DNA of 64,000 nt from Spirosoma arboris. GTDB lineage: Bacteria; Bacteroidota; Bacteroidia; Cytophagales; Spirosomataceae. Each line of letters starts with the position of its first letter. Positions within the stretch are counted from its first letter, which is position 1. Of this stretch, positions 52,315 through 61,193 are shown in pieces. The translations under genes were made by a program, and so were the position numbers. The stretch is from the NCBI RefSeq assembly GCF_009754945.1, contig NZ_WPIN01000021.1, forward strand, positions 1 through 64,000. The letters are read 5' to 3'. The notes beneath the pieces are model-generated. The model saw only the letters and a program-made list of their open reading frames with translations. It was not told the DNA's origin and did not search any database.

Positions 52315-52668
52315 ATGATGACAACCGATTCGCAACCACGGTCGCGACCATCCCTAGTTCGACTGGGCCTACTCCTTTTATTGATTTGTTTAGCTATTGC
52401 GACTGTTTATATGGTCTACCCTAAGCAACCTCATTATCAGGTTCAGGTATTTAAAACAGCAGGCGGTTGGGGGTATGATATACTGAATAACGATAAGCTG
52501 ATTATTCATCAGCCTACTATACCAGGGCAATCTGGTATAGTAGGCTTTGCCAGCCAGGAACAGGCTCACCGGGTTGGTGACTGGGTGGCCGAAAAAATGA
52601 AGCAGACGCAGGCTATGCCTACGCTGACAAAAGAAGACTTACGCCAGTTGGGCGTAAAAATCCCCTGA
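52315..52668 (+). CDS. DUF4907 single-pass membrane protein
   Basis: A 117-residue protein with one N-terminal membrane helix (about 16-34; LVRLGLLLLLICLAIATVYMV) and a DUF4907-like domain (YQVQVFKTAGGWGYDILNND, KLIIHQPTIPGQSG, ASQEQAHRVGDWV). The start ATG at 52315 (or 52318) was chosen; the longer frame runs back into the kelch gene. A perfect 14-bp hairpin lies within the coding region at 52512-52545. It lies between a kelch lipoprotein and a DUF4270 lipoprotein. Confidence 0.78.
   Translation: MMTTDSQPRSRPSLVRLGLLLLLICLAIATVYMVYPKQPHYQVQVFKTAGGWGYDILNNDKLIIHQPTIPGQSGIVGFASQEQAHRVGDWVAEKMKQTQAMPTLTKEDLRQLGVKIP
52512..52545. repeat. Perfect hairpin inside the DUF4907 gene
   Basis: 14-bp arms GCCTACTATACCAG (52512-52525) and exact complement (52532-52545) around a 6-base loop. 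It lies in frame in the coding region, in the part that encodes the HQPTIPGQSG segment. Confidence 0.8.
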
Positions 52669-52680
52669 ATTAGTTAGATT

Positions 52681-54027
52681 ATGCGTACTCTCTGGTACGC
52701 CGGTTTGCTACTGCTAACCGGTATAGTGCTATTTTCTTGTCAATCGGGCGATCTCAACGTGGGGCAGTCAGTCATCAGTCCAAAGGAATTGGCGGTGCAA
52801 ACTGTTGATACGCTGACGCTTAAAACCTCAACGGTGATGCGTCCGGATTCCTTCCTAACATCGGGAGATAATAATATAGTGGTTGGCCGCTGGACAGACG
52901 CCCAAACGGGTACAATGACAGCACGATGCTTTGCCGCTATTAATTACGCCAGTAATTCTTTTCTGGGGCAAACCAATCAGCGCTTAGATTCGCTGGTGCT
53001 GGAAATGAGCTATGCCTTTGTCTATGGCGATACAACCTCTGCGTTTAATATCAGTGTACATACTCTGAACAAGCCACTCATTTATCAGGCTTATTACAAC
53101 ACGAATTCCGTTGCGTATTCCAGCAAGCCTTATTTCCAGAAAACGGTTCTTCCTCAGCCGCTGACGCTGACTAAGAAAATATCATTTCGGATGCCCGCCG
53201 ATGTTGAACAGTCATTTTTTAACAAACTGGTCAATGGGGATATTGTAGATGCAACAACTTTAGCCGAGTACATTCCAGGCTTTGCCTTTAATTGTAATTC
53301 ATCGGGAAATGCATTTGCTGGTTTTGTAGCCGCCGGTAGTGGATTGCGGCTCTATTATCATGCGACGGATGTCGATCTGACACAATCAAATATTTTATTT
53401 CCCATGTCGGCAGGTTATTTCTCGCAGATAACCAACGATCTTAGCGGTACACCGTTGAGCACTCTGAAAAATCGATCCGATGCGGTTAGTAGTCGTTTAA
53501 CCAACAACACAACGTTTATCGTACCGGGCGCTCTGCTTCATACTCGCCTGGAACTTCCATATCTGGATCAGTTTGCCCGACCCGACGGTTTTGCGGATCT
53601 TAACAAAGCGCAGCTAGTCATTAGCCCTGTTCGAAATTCGTTGAAAGATAATAGTCCGCCACCAGCTAATCTGGCACTTTTTTTCACCAACACTCAGAAC
53701 GATATTCTGCCTTCTGCCCTACCTGGGGGCCCAGGCGGTACAACATCAGCTATTGCGACCTATACCAGACTTCAGGACACTCAGTTTGGTCCTGATCCAG
53801 GTGCGCTAATCCTTTACGATACCTATACATTTGATTTAACTTATTATATCGGCCAGATTATAAAGCGAAAGCTCCCGAATCAGCCGCTTCTAATATCGAT
53901 TCCAACAGAAACTCAGACTGGAGTCACTCTCACTCTACAGCAGCGCCTGCAACGGGTAACGATTGGCGATCAGTTTAAGGCAAATGATCAAATGAAGGTG
54001 CAATTGTTTCTTACCTCAGGAAATTAG
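52681..54027 (+). CDS. DUF4270 family lipoprotein
   Basis: A 448-residue lipoprotein with lipobox at GIVLFSCQSG (Cys20). The rest is beta-rich, with strings such as GRWTDAQTGTMTARCFAAINY, LDSLVLEMSYAFVYGDTTS and LTYYIGQIIKR, matching the DUF4270 family of Bacteroidota. It ends with the terminator at 54055. Its partners are the kelch and DUF4907 genes just upstream. No biochemical role is established. Confidence 0.82.
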   Translation: MRTLWYAGLLLLTGIVLFSCQSGDLNVGQSVISPKELAVQTVDTLTLKTSTVMRPDSFLTSGDNNIVVGRWTDAQTGTMTARCFAAINYASNSFLGQTNQRLDSLVLEMSYAFVYGDTTSAFNISVHTLNKPLIYQAYYNTNSVAYSSKPYFQKTVLPQPLTLTKKISFRMPADVEQSFFNKLVNGDIVDATTLAEYIPGFAFNCNSSGNAFAGFVAAGSGLRLYYHATDVDLTQSNILFPMSAGYFSQITNDLSGTPLSTLKNRSDAVSSRLTNNTTFIVPGALLHTRLELPYLDQFARPDGFADLNKAQLVISPVRNSLKDNSPPPANLALFFTNTQNDILPSALPGGPGGTTSAIATYTRLQDTQFGPDPGALILYDTYTFDLTYYIGQIIKRKLPNQPLLISIPTETQTGVTLTLQQRLQRVTIGDQFKANDQMKVQLFLTSGN

Positions 54028-54054
54028 CCGAATTAACAGAATCAACTCATACAT

Positions 54055-54091
54055 AAAAAGAGGGCAGATCTAACGAGTCTGCCCTCTTTTT
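54055..54091. terminator. Bidirectional terminator after DUF4270 and GH95 genes
   Basis: AAAAAGAGGGCAGA (54055-54068) and its exact complement (54078-54091) with T run on the plus strand and A run on the other. The two genes converge here. Confidence 0.85.
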
Positions 54092-54149
54092 TATGGATGA
54101 GTACGTGTCAGATATCGACAATCAATGATTTACCCTATTTACGACTACC

Positions 54150-56633
54150 TCATAAGCCTAACAATTCATATTTAGCACCCTTTTGGGTAGCAAATGAAGT
54201 AATATAGCCCAGGTTGGCTTGCTTCGATTCAGCCTGGATGCCCTTTATTTTTACGGGTCGCATAGTTCTGATTTTACAAATTCCTCCGTTGAGCGATTTG
54301 ATCGTAGCTGTCGTTAACCGGTGATTTTTCCATTGAATGCCAATGTCGAACCCACCGCGAGCCTTCAAACCCGACACACTACCCTCTTTCCAGGCATCGG
54401 GCAGAGCCGCTAGTAAATGAATATCGTTTAAATGGCTCTGAATTAGCATTTCTGCCATACCAGCCGTTCCACCAAAATTACCGTCGATCTGGAACGGTGG
54501 ATGCGCATCGAAAAAATTAGGGTACGTACCGCCCCCTTCCCGACTACCATAGTTTGTTGCAGTTTGACTGGTATAGTTTAGCAACTGTCTTAGCAACAGA
54601 TAGGCATGGTTGCCGTCCAGTAATCGCGCCCAGAAGTTGATTTTCCAAGCCCGGCTCCAGCCCGTTCCTGCATCGCCCCGGAGTTCCAGTGTTTTCCGGG
54701 CTGCAGTGGCAAACTCAGGTGTTGTGACCGGAGCAATTTGCCGGCCCGGATGCAATCCAAACAGGTGTGATACGTGCCGATGCTGGGGATCTACGTCCTC
54801 ATAATCTTTATTCCACTCCTGAAGATTGCCCTTATGACCAATGTGCAGCGGGTAAAATTTCTTCCGCTTCTCAATCAATAGATTACGGAATTCGGCATCC
54901 GTATTCAGGGCAGTTGATGCATCAATCAGGTTAGTGAATAAATCCCACATGATCGACATATCCATCGTAGTGGCTACTGAAACAGATGCGTGTTGTCCCT
55001 TCTCATCAATAAAATCATTTTCGGGCGATAACGATGGGGCCGCCACTAAATACCCATCCTTATCTTCAATGAGCCAGTCTAAATAAAACTGGGCTGCTCC
55101 TTTCATGAGCGGGTAAGCACGTTCGCTCAGAAATGTTTTGTCGCCCGTAAATCGATAATGCTCCCAAAGATGCTGGCACAACCACCCTGCCCCCTGATTC
55201 CAGTTGGCCCATTTCGGATCACCCTGCCCCTTATCGCCAACTGGATTAGCAATTGCCCAGATGTCGCTGTTATGGTGGGCTACCCAACCGTGCATGTTGT
55301 AGAACTCCTTGGCAACCCCTACGCCATTTTTAGACAGTGATCCTATAAAACTAAGCAAAGGCTGATGAAGCTCCGACAGGTTTGTTACCTCAACCGGCCA
55401 GTAGTTCATCTGTGTGTTAATATTGATCGTGTAATTGGAACTCCAGGGCGCACGAAGCTCTTTATTCCAAATTCCCTGCAGGTTGGCGGGCACACCGGTC
55501 ACGCGCGAACTGGAGATTAAGAGATACCGACCGTATTGGCAAAACAGAGTTTCCAAGCCAGGGTCATAGGCTCCATTACTATAACCTTGTAAACGCTGAT
55601 CGGAAGGTAGGCTCGAGTTTGGATTTGTAGTTACTGAATCAGCTAATTGAAACGAAAATCGATTAAAATAAGACTGATAATCTAAAGTATGACTACTTAA
55701 CAGTGTTAGATAGTCTTTTTTGGATACTTTTTCAATAATTTCTTCGGCCAGCCTATTTTCATCTTTCCCGTCTTTATCCGGGCATTTGTCATAGCCGTTG
55801 AAACTGGTCGTTGCAGCAACCAACAGTAATACTTCTGAGGCATTGCGAACATGAATACCAGCCGTATCCGTTTTCACAGTACCGCCTTTATTCAACGCCT
55901 TTATGCGTAGCTGAAATCGCATTCCCTTACAACCAGTTGCGTCTTCATAAACGACGTGTTCCCGGTCTTTTGGGTTATAGTAATTAGGCTCAACCTGCGA
56001 GGGAGCTTTCCCTTTCATAATCCACTCGCTGTTTCCATTACCTACATTCTGAACATGTAGTTGACTTCGGGTTGCAACATCGAAACTGAGTTGCCCAGGC
56101 TTGCTGGCCGTTAATCGAATGACCATGGCCTGATCGGGGGCCGAAGAGAATATCTCCCGTTTATACTCCGTACCATTTACGGTAAACCGCGTTGTGGCAA
56201 CAGCTTTCTGAATATCCAAATCCCGATAGTAGGCCGAGGGTTTGGCACCCTTAACGTCCTGTTTTAAAATCAAGTCACCCAGCGGCATGTACGATTGGGT
56301 ATACAACCCCTGCATTTTCTTTGCCAGGGCCACTGCCTGTTTATAGTCATCCTGCGCCAACGCCTGCCGAATCTGCGGCAGATAAGTGGGTGCTTCTGGG
56401 TTGACGTTTCCACTAACCGGTCCGCCCGACCAGAGTGTACTCTCATTTAGTTGAATCAATTCTTCATCCACGCGTCCGAAGATCATTCCGCCGATGCGCC
56501 CATTACCGACTGGTAAAGCCTCCGTCCAGACGGCAGCGGGCTGGTTGTACCAGATCTTTAGATTCTTTTGTGCAAACAGAGGGGTCGATAGTAAAAGTAA
56601 AAGGAACAGGAACAACCAGCGATTTCGAATCAT
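54150..56633 (-). CDS. Glycoside hydrolase family 95 alpha-L-fucosidase-type enzyme
   Basis: An 827-residue exported enzyme (signal peptide about 1-22, ending PLFAQ). GH95 enzymes cut alpha-1,2-linked L-fucose, or alpha-L-galactose, by inversion. The N-terminal domain has WYNQPAAVWTEALPVGNGRIG. The catalytic (alpha/alpha)6 barrel shows INTQMNYWPVE with the two Asn that activate water, SLSPENDF with the acid Glu region, and IDGNFGGTAGMAEM. The start at 56633 was chosen over 56675 because it gives a signal peptide. A TACTTTTG element at 56656-56663 may be its promoter. No SusCD pair is adjacent. Confidence 0.94.
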   Translation of the reverse strand: MIRNRWLFLFLLLLLSTPLFAQKNLKIWYNQPAAVWTEALPVGNGRIGGMIFGRVDEELIQLNESTLWSGGPVSGNVNPEAPTYLPQIRQALAQDDYKQAVALAKKMQGLYTQSYMPLGDLILKQDVKGAKPSAYYRDLDIQKAVATTRFTVNGTEYKREIFSSAPDQAMVIRLTASKPGQLSFDVATRSQLHVQNVGNGNSEWIMKGKAPSQVEPNYYNPKDREHVVYEDATGCKGMRFQLRIKALNKGGTVKTDTAGIHVRNASEVLLLVAATTSFNGYDKCPDKDGKDENRLAEEIIEKVSKKDYLTLLSSHTLDYQSYFNRFSFQLADSVTTNPNSSLPSDQRLQGYSNGAYDPGLETLFCQYGRYLLISSSRVTGVPANLQGIWNKELRAPWSSNYTININTQMNYWPVEVTNLSELHQPLLSFIGSLSKNGVGVAKEFYNMHGWVAHHNSDIWAIANPVGDKGQGDPKWANWNQGAGWLCQHLWEHYRFTGDKTFLSERAYPLMKGAAQFYLDWLIEDKDGYLVAAPSLSPENDFIDEKGQHASVSVATTMDMSIMWDLFTNLIDASTALNTDAEFRNLLIEKRKKFYPLHIGHKGNLQEWNKDYEDVDPQHRHVSHLFGLHPGRQIAPVTTPEFATAARKTLELRGDAGTGWSRAWKINFWARLLDGNHAYLLLRQLLNYTSQTATNYGSREGGGTYPNFFDAHPPFQIDGNFGGTAGMAEMLIQSHLNDIHLLAALPDAWKEGSVSGLKARGGFDIGIQWKNHRLTTATIKSLNGGICKIRTMRPVKIKGIQAESKQANLGYITSFATQKGAKYELLGL

Positions 56634-56901
56634 AACAGGTAAAGGAGTTTTCAGGCAAAAGTACATTAGTCTCAAAAATTACCAGCTAGTATAGAAAGCA
56701 GAAATTGCGGTATTATCGGGGCTTCTACCGAAAAGGAGATAATTCGCCACCGCAGCTCATTCAGTAGCATCGTATGCTACTATTACCTATTTGTTACGAC
56801 AACATTATCATTGGTTGAGTTAACCAAAGCTTAACACAAATCGGGTTAGATACTTATAAATATTGCTCAGCTTAGCGAACCTCAAGGAGCACCTGGCTTG
56901 T

Positions 56902-58218
56902 ATGGCTAAGCAGATCAATTTCCGTTTGCAAAAAATCGTTACCAATCCTATTTGGGTGCTTGTCGCTGCGTTTGGCACCTATTTTTGTATGTATGGTTTC
57001 AGAAAACCCTACACAGCGGCTTCCTTCAAGGATGTGTTGGTTTTGGGTGTGAGTTATAAATTCCTGCTGATCATCGCGCAAACCGTTGGCTATGTTGCGG
57101 CAAAATGGATCGGCATAAAATTCGTATCCGAAATAAAACCAGAGCAACGCATTCGCGCCATCGTACTGTTGATGGGCTTTGCGGAATTAATGCTTCTGTT
57201 CTTTGGTATTACTCCCCGCCCATGGAGTATGGTCTGTATGCTGCTGAATGGGTTACCACTGGGCGTTATATTTGGGCTGGTACTTAGCTTTGTGGAGGGC
57301 CGCAAGAATACGGAGTTTTTAATTGCAGGCTTATGCGCCAGCTTTATCGTGTCGGATGGTGTTTCCAAATCGATTGGGGCCATGTTGCTTTCATGGGGTA
57401 TATCCGAAAATTGGATGCCCTTTCTGGCGGGCTTAATTTTTATGGTGCCTATACTTGTATGTATAGGTATGCTATCAGTTGTACCGCTGCCCTCTGCTGC
57501 GGATATTGAAAAGCGGTCGGCACGGTTGCCAATGACCGGTGCCGATCGTACATATTTCTTTCGGAAGTATATGCCAGGTCTTCTGGGCATTATTCTCATC
57601 TATCTGTTCGCTACCCTTCTGCGTAGCATACGAGCTGATTTTGCAGTTGAACTTTGGAGTGGCCTGGGATATACACAAACACCAGCTCTATTTACCACGT
57701 CAGAGCTGATTGTATCGTTTGGTGTAATCGTTATACTAGGCTTAGCTTTTTTGATTCGCAATCATAGCAAAGCGTTCAATTTTGCCTTATTCACGAATCT
57801 CGTTGGCTTCAGTTTGCTACTGGTGACCGTTTTAGGGTTGGATAATGGTCTTGGGAAATTCCAATTCATGGTCTTGGCTGGCTTGGGGATATACCTGCCT
57901 TATGTCGCCGTACACGCGGTCGTGTTCGAACGGCTCATCGCCATGACCCGCGAACGAGCTACTGTAGGTTTTCTAATGTATATTGTTGATTCTGTGGGCT
58001 ATACTGGTTATATCGGGCTGCTCATCTTACGTTATTTTACCCCGATTGGCGAATCAATCCTATCCATCTTCTTGAAACTAGCAGTCGGCTTTGGCATGTT
58101 GAGTGTGCTGATCGTTCTATTTTGCTATGTGTATTTCAGGCTCAAACTACATACGAATGAACAGCGAACAATCAATTTTCCCGCCGGGCAAAGCAGCTCT
58201 ATTCAAGGGGCCGGGTAA
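56902..58218 (+). CDS. DUF5690 MFS-type transporter, phosphonate-associated
   Basis: A 438-residue membrane protein with about 12 helices, of the DUF5690/MFS type (FGTYFCMYGFRKPYTAASF, GLPLGVIFGLVLSFVEGR). The start at 56902 is 12 bases after an AAGGAG ribosome site; the ORF could begin at 56863. It shares its 3' end by 62 bases with the dehydrogenase gene, and a phosphonatase-like gene follows. This suggests uptake of a phosphonate or related substrate, which is inference. Confidence 0.85.
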   Translation: MAKQINFRLQKIVTNPIWVLVAAFGTYFCMYGFRKPYTAASFKDVLVLGVSYKFLLIIAQTVGYVAAKWIGIKFVSEIKPEQRIRAIVLLMGFAELMLLFFGITPRPWSMVCMLLNGLPLGVIFGLVLSFVEGRKNTEFLIAGLCASFIVSDGVSKSIGAMLLSWGISENWMPFLAGLIFMVPILVCIGMLSVVPLPSAADIEKRSARLPMTGADRTYFFRKYMPGLLGIILIYLFATLLRSIRADFAVELWSGLGYTQTPALFTTSELIVSFGVIVILGLAFLIRNHSKAFNFALFTNLVGFSLLLVTVLGLDNGLGKFQFMVLAGLGIYLPYVAVHAVVFERLIAMTRERATVGFLMYIVDSVGYTGYIGLLILRYFTPIGESILSIFLKLAVGFGMLSVLIVLFCYVYFRLKLHTNEQRTINFPAGQSSSIQGAG

Positions 58219-59236
58219 GCCGTTTGAGATCATTGCTTCGGAAATTCCGCCGATCAATGATGGAGAGATATTGGTAAAAACCTTATATACCACCCTTTGC
58301 GGTAGTGACATACATACGTATTGTGGTCGTCGCCAGGAACCGCCAAACGTAGTATTAGGCCATGAGATTGTGGGTGATATTCTTTGGCTGCCGGAAGGGA
58401 GAACCGTTACCGATTTCAGGGGCCAACCGGTTAGCCTGGGCGACAGAATCACCTGGTCTATTTTCGCAGTACCGACTCATGTAGAACCTCCCAGGAAGGA
58501 TATGCCGCAAAAGAGCGATCAACTATTTAAATATGGACATACATCAGCCAGTGGCAATGATGTATTCAATGGCGGTCTTGCCGACTATTGCATTTTGCGT
58601 CCGAATACGGCATTTATTAAACTATCAACCGACATTCCGTTAAACGTAGCGGCTACGATCAGTTGCGCCCATGCTACTGTTGCCGGAGCACTGAGGGTTG
58701 CGGGTGACATCGCCGGTAAAAAGGTGCTGGTATTCGGGGCGGGCTTGCTTGGCCTATCCTGTACGGCTATGTGTAAGGAGGCAGGGGCCAGCTGGATTGG
58801 ATTGGTAGATACGGACGAATCGCGACTGGATTGGGGCAATAAGTTCGGCACGGATGAAACCTATCTGGCTACCACTACCCCATCCTGGCCAGAAGTCGAT
58901 GTAGTATTTGATATGACCGGTAGCCCCGATGCCATGAAATCCGGCTTAAATTCCTTAGCACTTGGCGGCAGCGCGATATGGATAGGTGCAGTATATCCAG
59001 CAAAACCGGTAGACGTGGATGCTCAACAGGTCGTCCGTAAATTACTAACCATCAAAGGATTGCACAATTATAATTATGACGATTTCGTAAACGCAACTGC
59101 ATTTATCGAAACCAATTATAAGAAATACGCCTTCAGCGAATTGGTTGAAAAAGAATATGCGCTGGTGGAAGTTGAGGAAGCCTTCAAATTTGCACATGAA
59201 CACAAGCCAATACGAGTTGGCATTAAACTAAATTAA
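58157..59236 (+). CDS. Zinc-binding alcohol dehydrogenase, phosphonate-associated type
   Basis: A 359-residue medium-chain dehydrogenase. The catalytic zinc ligands are in LCGSDIHTYCG and LGHEIVGD, the Rossmann motif is VLVFGAGLLGLSC. It resembles the phosphonate catabolism associated alcohol dehydrogenases (TIGR03366 pattern, with QK...LFKYGH). The loop that normally holds four Cys for a structural zinc reads SIFAVPTHVEPPRKDMPQKS, with no cysteine, so that zinc is probably lost. It overlaps the transporter gene, suggesting coupled translation. Start 58157 is preferred to 58127. Confidence 0.85.
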   Translation: MNSEQSIFPPGKAALFKGPGKPFEIIASEIPPINDGEILVKTLYTTLCGSDIHTYCGRRQEPPNVVLGHEIVGDILWLPEGRTVTDFRGQPVSLGDRITWSIFAVPTHVEPPRKDMPQKSDQLFKYGHTSASGNDVFNGGLADYCILRPNTAFIKLSTDIPLNVAATISCAHATVAGALRVAGDIAGKKVLVFGAGLLGLSCTAMCKEAGASWIGLVDTDESRLDWGNKFGTDETYLATTTPSWPEVDVVFDMTGSPDAMKSGLNSLALGGSAIWIGAVYPAKPVDVDAQQVVRKLLTIKGLHNYNYDDFVNATAFIETNYKKYAFSELVEKEYALVEVEEAFKFAHEHKPIRVGIKLN

Positions 59237-59274
59237 TCACTCACTACGAATTCATTCAAACGCACAAACGCAGC

Positions 59275-59976
59275 ATGGAGAACAAAATAAAAATGGTGGT
59301 TTTTGATATGGCAGGAACTACAGTTGACGAAAATAATGTGGTTTACAAAACTGTACAAAAAGCCATCAACCAATTTGGTTTTGACGTAACGCTCGACCAG
59401 GTGCTTGAGCAAGGGGCCGGTAAAGAAAAGCTTCAGGCGATAAAGTCTGTACTAAGCACGTATGTTGATAATACCGATGCAGAACTGGCAGAAACGATCT
59501 ATCAGGTTTTTATCGGTGAATTAGCCGAGGCCTATAGCACGCTGGAAATACTGCCGCAACCAAATGCAGTTGAGGTATTTTCTGCCCTAATGGAACGGAA
59601 TATACTAACGGTACTCAACACGGGCTACAACCGGGAGACCGCCGAAACTATCCTCACGAAATTGGGTTGGGAAGAAGGCCGGGAATTTGACGCGCTAGTT
59701 ACCGCTACTGACGTTGCCAAGAACAGGCCCAACCCGGATATGATAGTATATGCAATGGATGATTTTAGCATTGAGAATGGGGAAAGCGTGATCAAAGTGG
59801 GCGATTCGATCATTGATATTGAGGAAGGCAGAAATGCTGGCTGCATTGCTTGTATTGGCATTACTACAGGCGCACATACCCGCGAGCAATTGGAAACCAC
59901 ATCGCCGGATTACATAATAGATAACCTGATCGAGTTGGTATCCATCATTGACGCGTATTCCACAGAAAACGCTTGA
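59275..59976 (+). CDS. Phosphonatase-like HAD hydrolase
   Basis: A 233-residue HAD family enzyme of the phosphonatase-like type (TIGR03351 pattern). The nucleophile is in VFDMAGTTVDEN, the motif 2 Thr in LNTGYNRE, motif 3 Lys in AKNRPNPDM, and the acidic loop is VGDSIIDIEEG. It may cleave the C-P bond of a phosphonoaldehyde or dephosphorylate a related product. It follows a dehydrogenase gene by 38 bases, in the same operon. Confidence 0.87.
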   Translation: MENKIKMVVFDMAGTTVDENNVVYKTVQKAINQFGFDVTLDQVLEQGAGKEKLQAIKSVLSTYVDNTDAELAETIYQVFIGELAEAYSTLEILPQPNAVEVFSALMERNILTVLNTGYNRETAETILTKLGWEEGREFDALVTATDVAKNRPNPDMIVYAMDDFSIENGESVIKVGDSIIDIEEGRNAGCIACIGITTGAHTREQLETTSPDYIIDNLIELVSIIDAYSTENA

Positions 59977-60304
59977 CACAAACCCTGTACAGTTGGTTCA
60001 ATAATAAGTACTTATCCATCCTTTGTTTTGTTAAACGCTCGCGACGATGGCTGGTCCTTTAAGGTCAAATCTGTGATTGATTCTTCGTCTCAGTTAGGAG
60101 TTTTTTTTAGAATCCACATTTAACGCCGGAATTTCCTTTTTATTCTCTAGGAGGTTAGCTACATTCAATGGATTAAGACACTAGTACTTATCAAATGGGC
60201 ACCCATAAATGGAAACAAAAAGGCTGGCAGGCACTAAATCCTATAGGCTTGTTTTGCTAGTCTTGAAGAATCGAAGAAACCCTCAACTTTAGTCAGTGAT
60301 TTTC
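59977..60304. other. Intergenic stretch without recognised content
   Basis: About 330 bases, A/T rich, with no coding region, hairpin or repeat that I could support. Confidence 0.5.
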
Positions 60305-60829
60305 TTAATTATTATGAGGATATGTGGTTGGCGTAATAGCTATCATACGATAATAATGATGAACCGTATTAGCTTGTTTCAAATAAGGATTTAGAAATTC
60401 ACTCACAATTAATGACGTCGCTTTGTCAGTCATTCCAACTCTATAGTGAATGTAGGCTGTCGTAGAAGTCGAACCCGATCTAGAAAGAATATACTTGATA
60501 AGTACATTTTTATTATTCAACTCCTTAACTTCAGCACTATCTCCTACTGGTTCAAAATAACGTCGTTGAAGTATATCATTTCGGTAGAAAGAAATACTGG
60601 CGGGGGCAATATCATTGTACCCATTTCTACGAACTTTAAGTTTCTAAGAATAACCGATAGTACCAGGAGTCAATACACGAGTAGGGGTTATAGTACTGTC
60701 CCATTCAAAAGTTCCATAGGCATAGCCAGCAGGAGCATTATTGACGGGTACATCCGACGGACATCCTTGTATAGTAAGTGCGATTACTGCTATAGCTAAA
60801 CATGAATATAGTCGATATATGGCATCCAT
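60305..60829 (-). pseudogene. Lipoprotein gene broken by an in-frame TAG
   Basis: One continuous frame from ATG at 60829 to the stop at 60305, interrupted by one TAG at about 60644-60646. The first part is a lipoprotein start (LAIAVIALTIQGCPSD, Cys23), 61 residues ending GTIGYS. After the stop the same frame stays open for 112 codons (KLKVRRNGYNDIAPASISFY to TPTTYPHNN). Both parts have the look of one small secreted protein. It is a nonsense mutation, a sequencing error or, less likely, readthrough. Family not recognised. Confidence 0.7.
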
Positions 60830-61136
60830 AATGCTTCAGTTCAAGGATTAATCGTTTTGCCCAATAGACCCCAACTCTTGGTTCCAAACCAGGTAGGTGA
60901 TAGATACCCTTATTGATTGCTGCTTCAATAAACGCCCCTATTATGAGCTGTTGGTTTCACCTTCGTAACCATTTGCAATATGTCGTCAAAGCTGTCGCAA
61001 CTTATCGTCTCACAAATCAATCTTTTGATCGTCAAACTACCACAATGTCGGCTCATAAATAATCCGCCCGACACAGGGTCCTTTTTAATAAAACACCTCT
61101 ATTTGCTAGCGAACTATTAATTTTCAATGCAAAAAA
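60830..61136. other. Intergenic stretch before the LolA-like operon terminator
   Basis: No coding region or clear repeat was seen in this A/T-rich stretch; it ends in the terminator at 61137. Confidence 0.45.
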
Positions 61137-61165
61137 GAAAGCCACTCCGATGTGGAGTGGCTTTC
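61137..61165 (-). terminator. Terminator of the LolA-like gene
   Basis: GAAAGCCACTCC/GGAGTGGCTTTC stem followed on the minus strand by TTTTTT, 29 bases after the stop. Confidence 0.85.
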
Positions 61166-61193
61166 TCAATAAACGACCTGAAACAGTATCGCC

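Noticed and set aside
60446..60799. 117-residue plus-strand ORF
   Set aside because: It is antisense to the broken lipoprotein gene, which has a signal peptide and lipobox; the plus frame shows neither.
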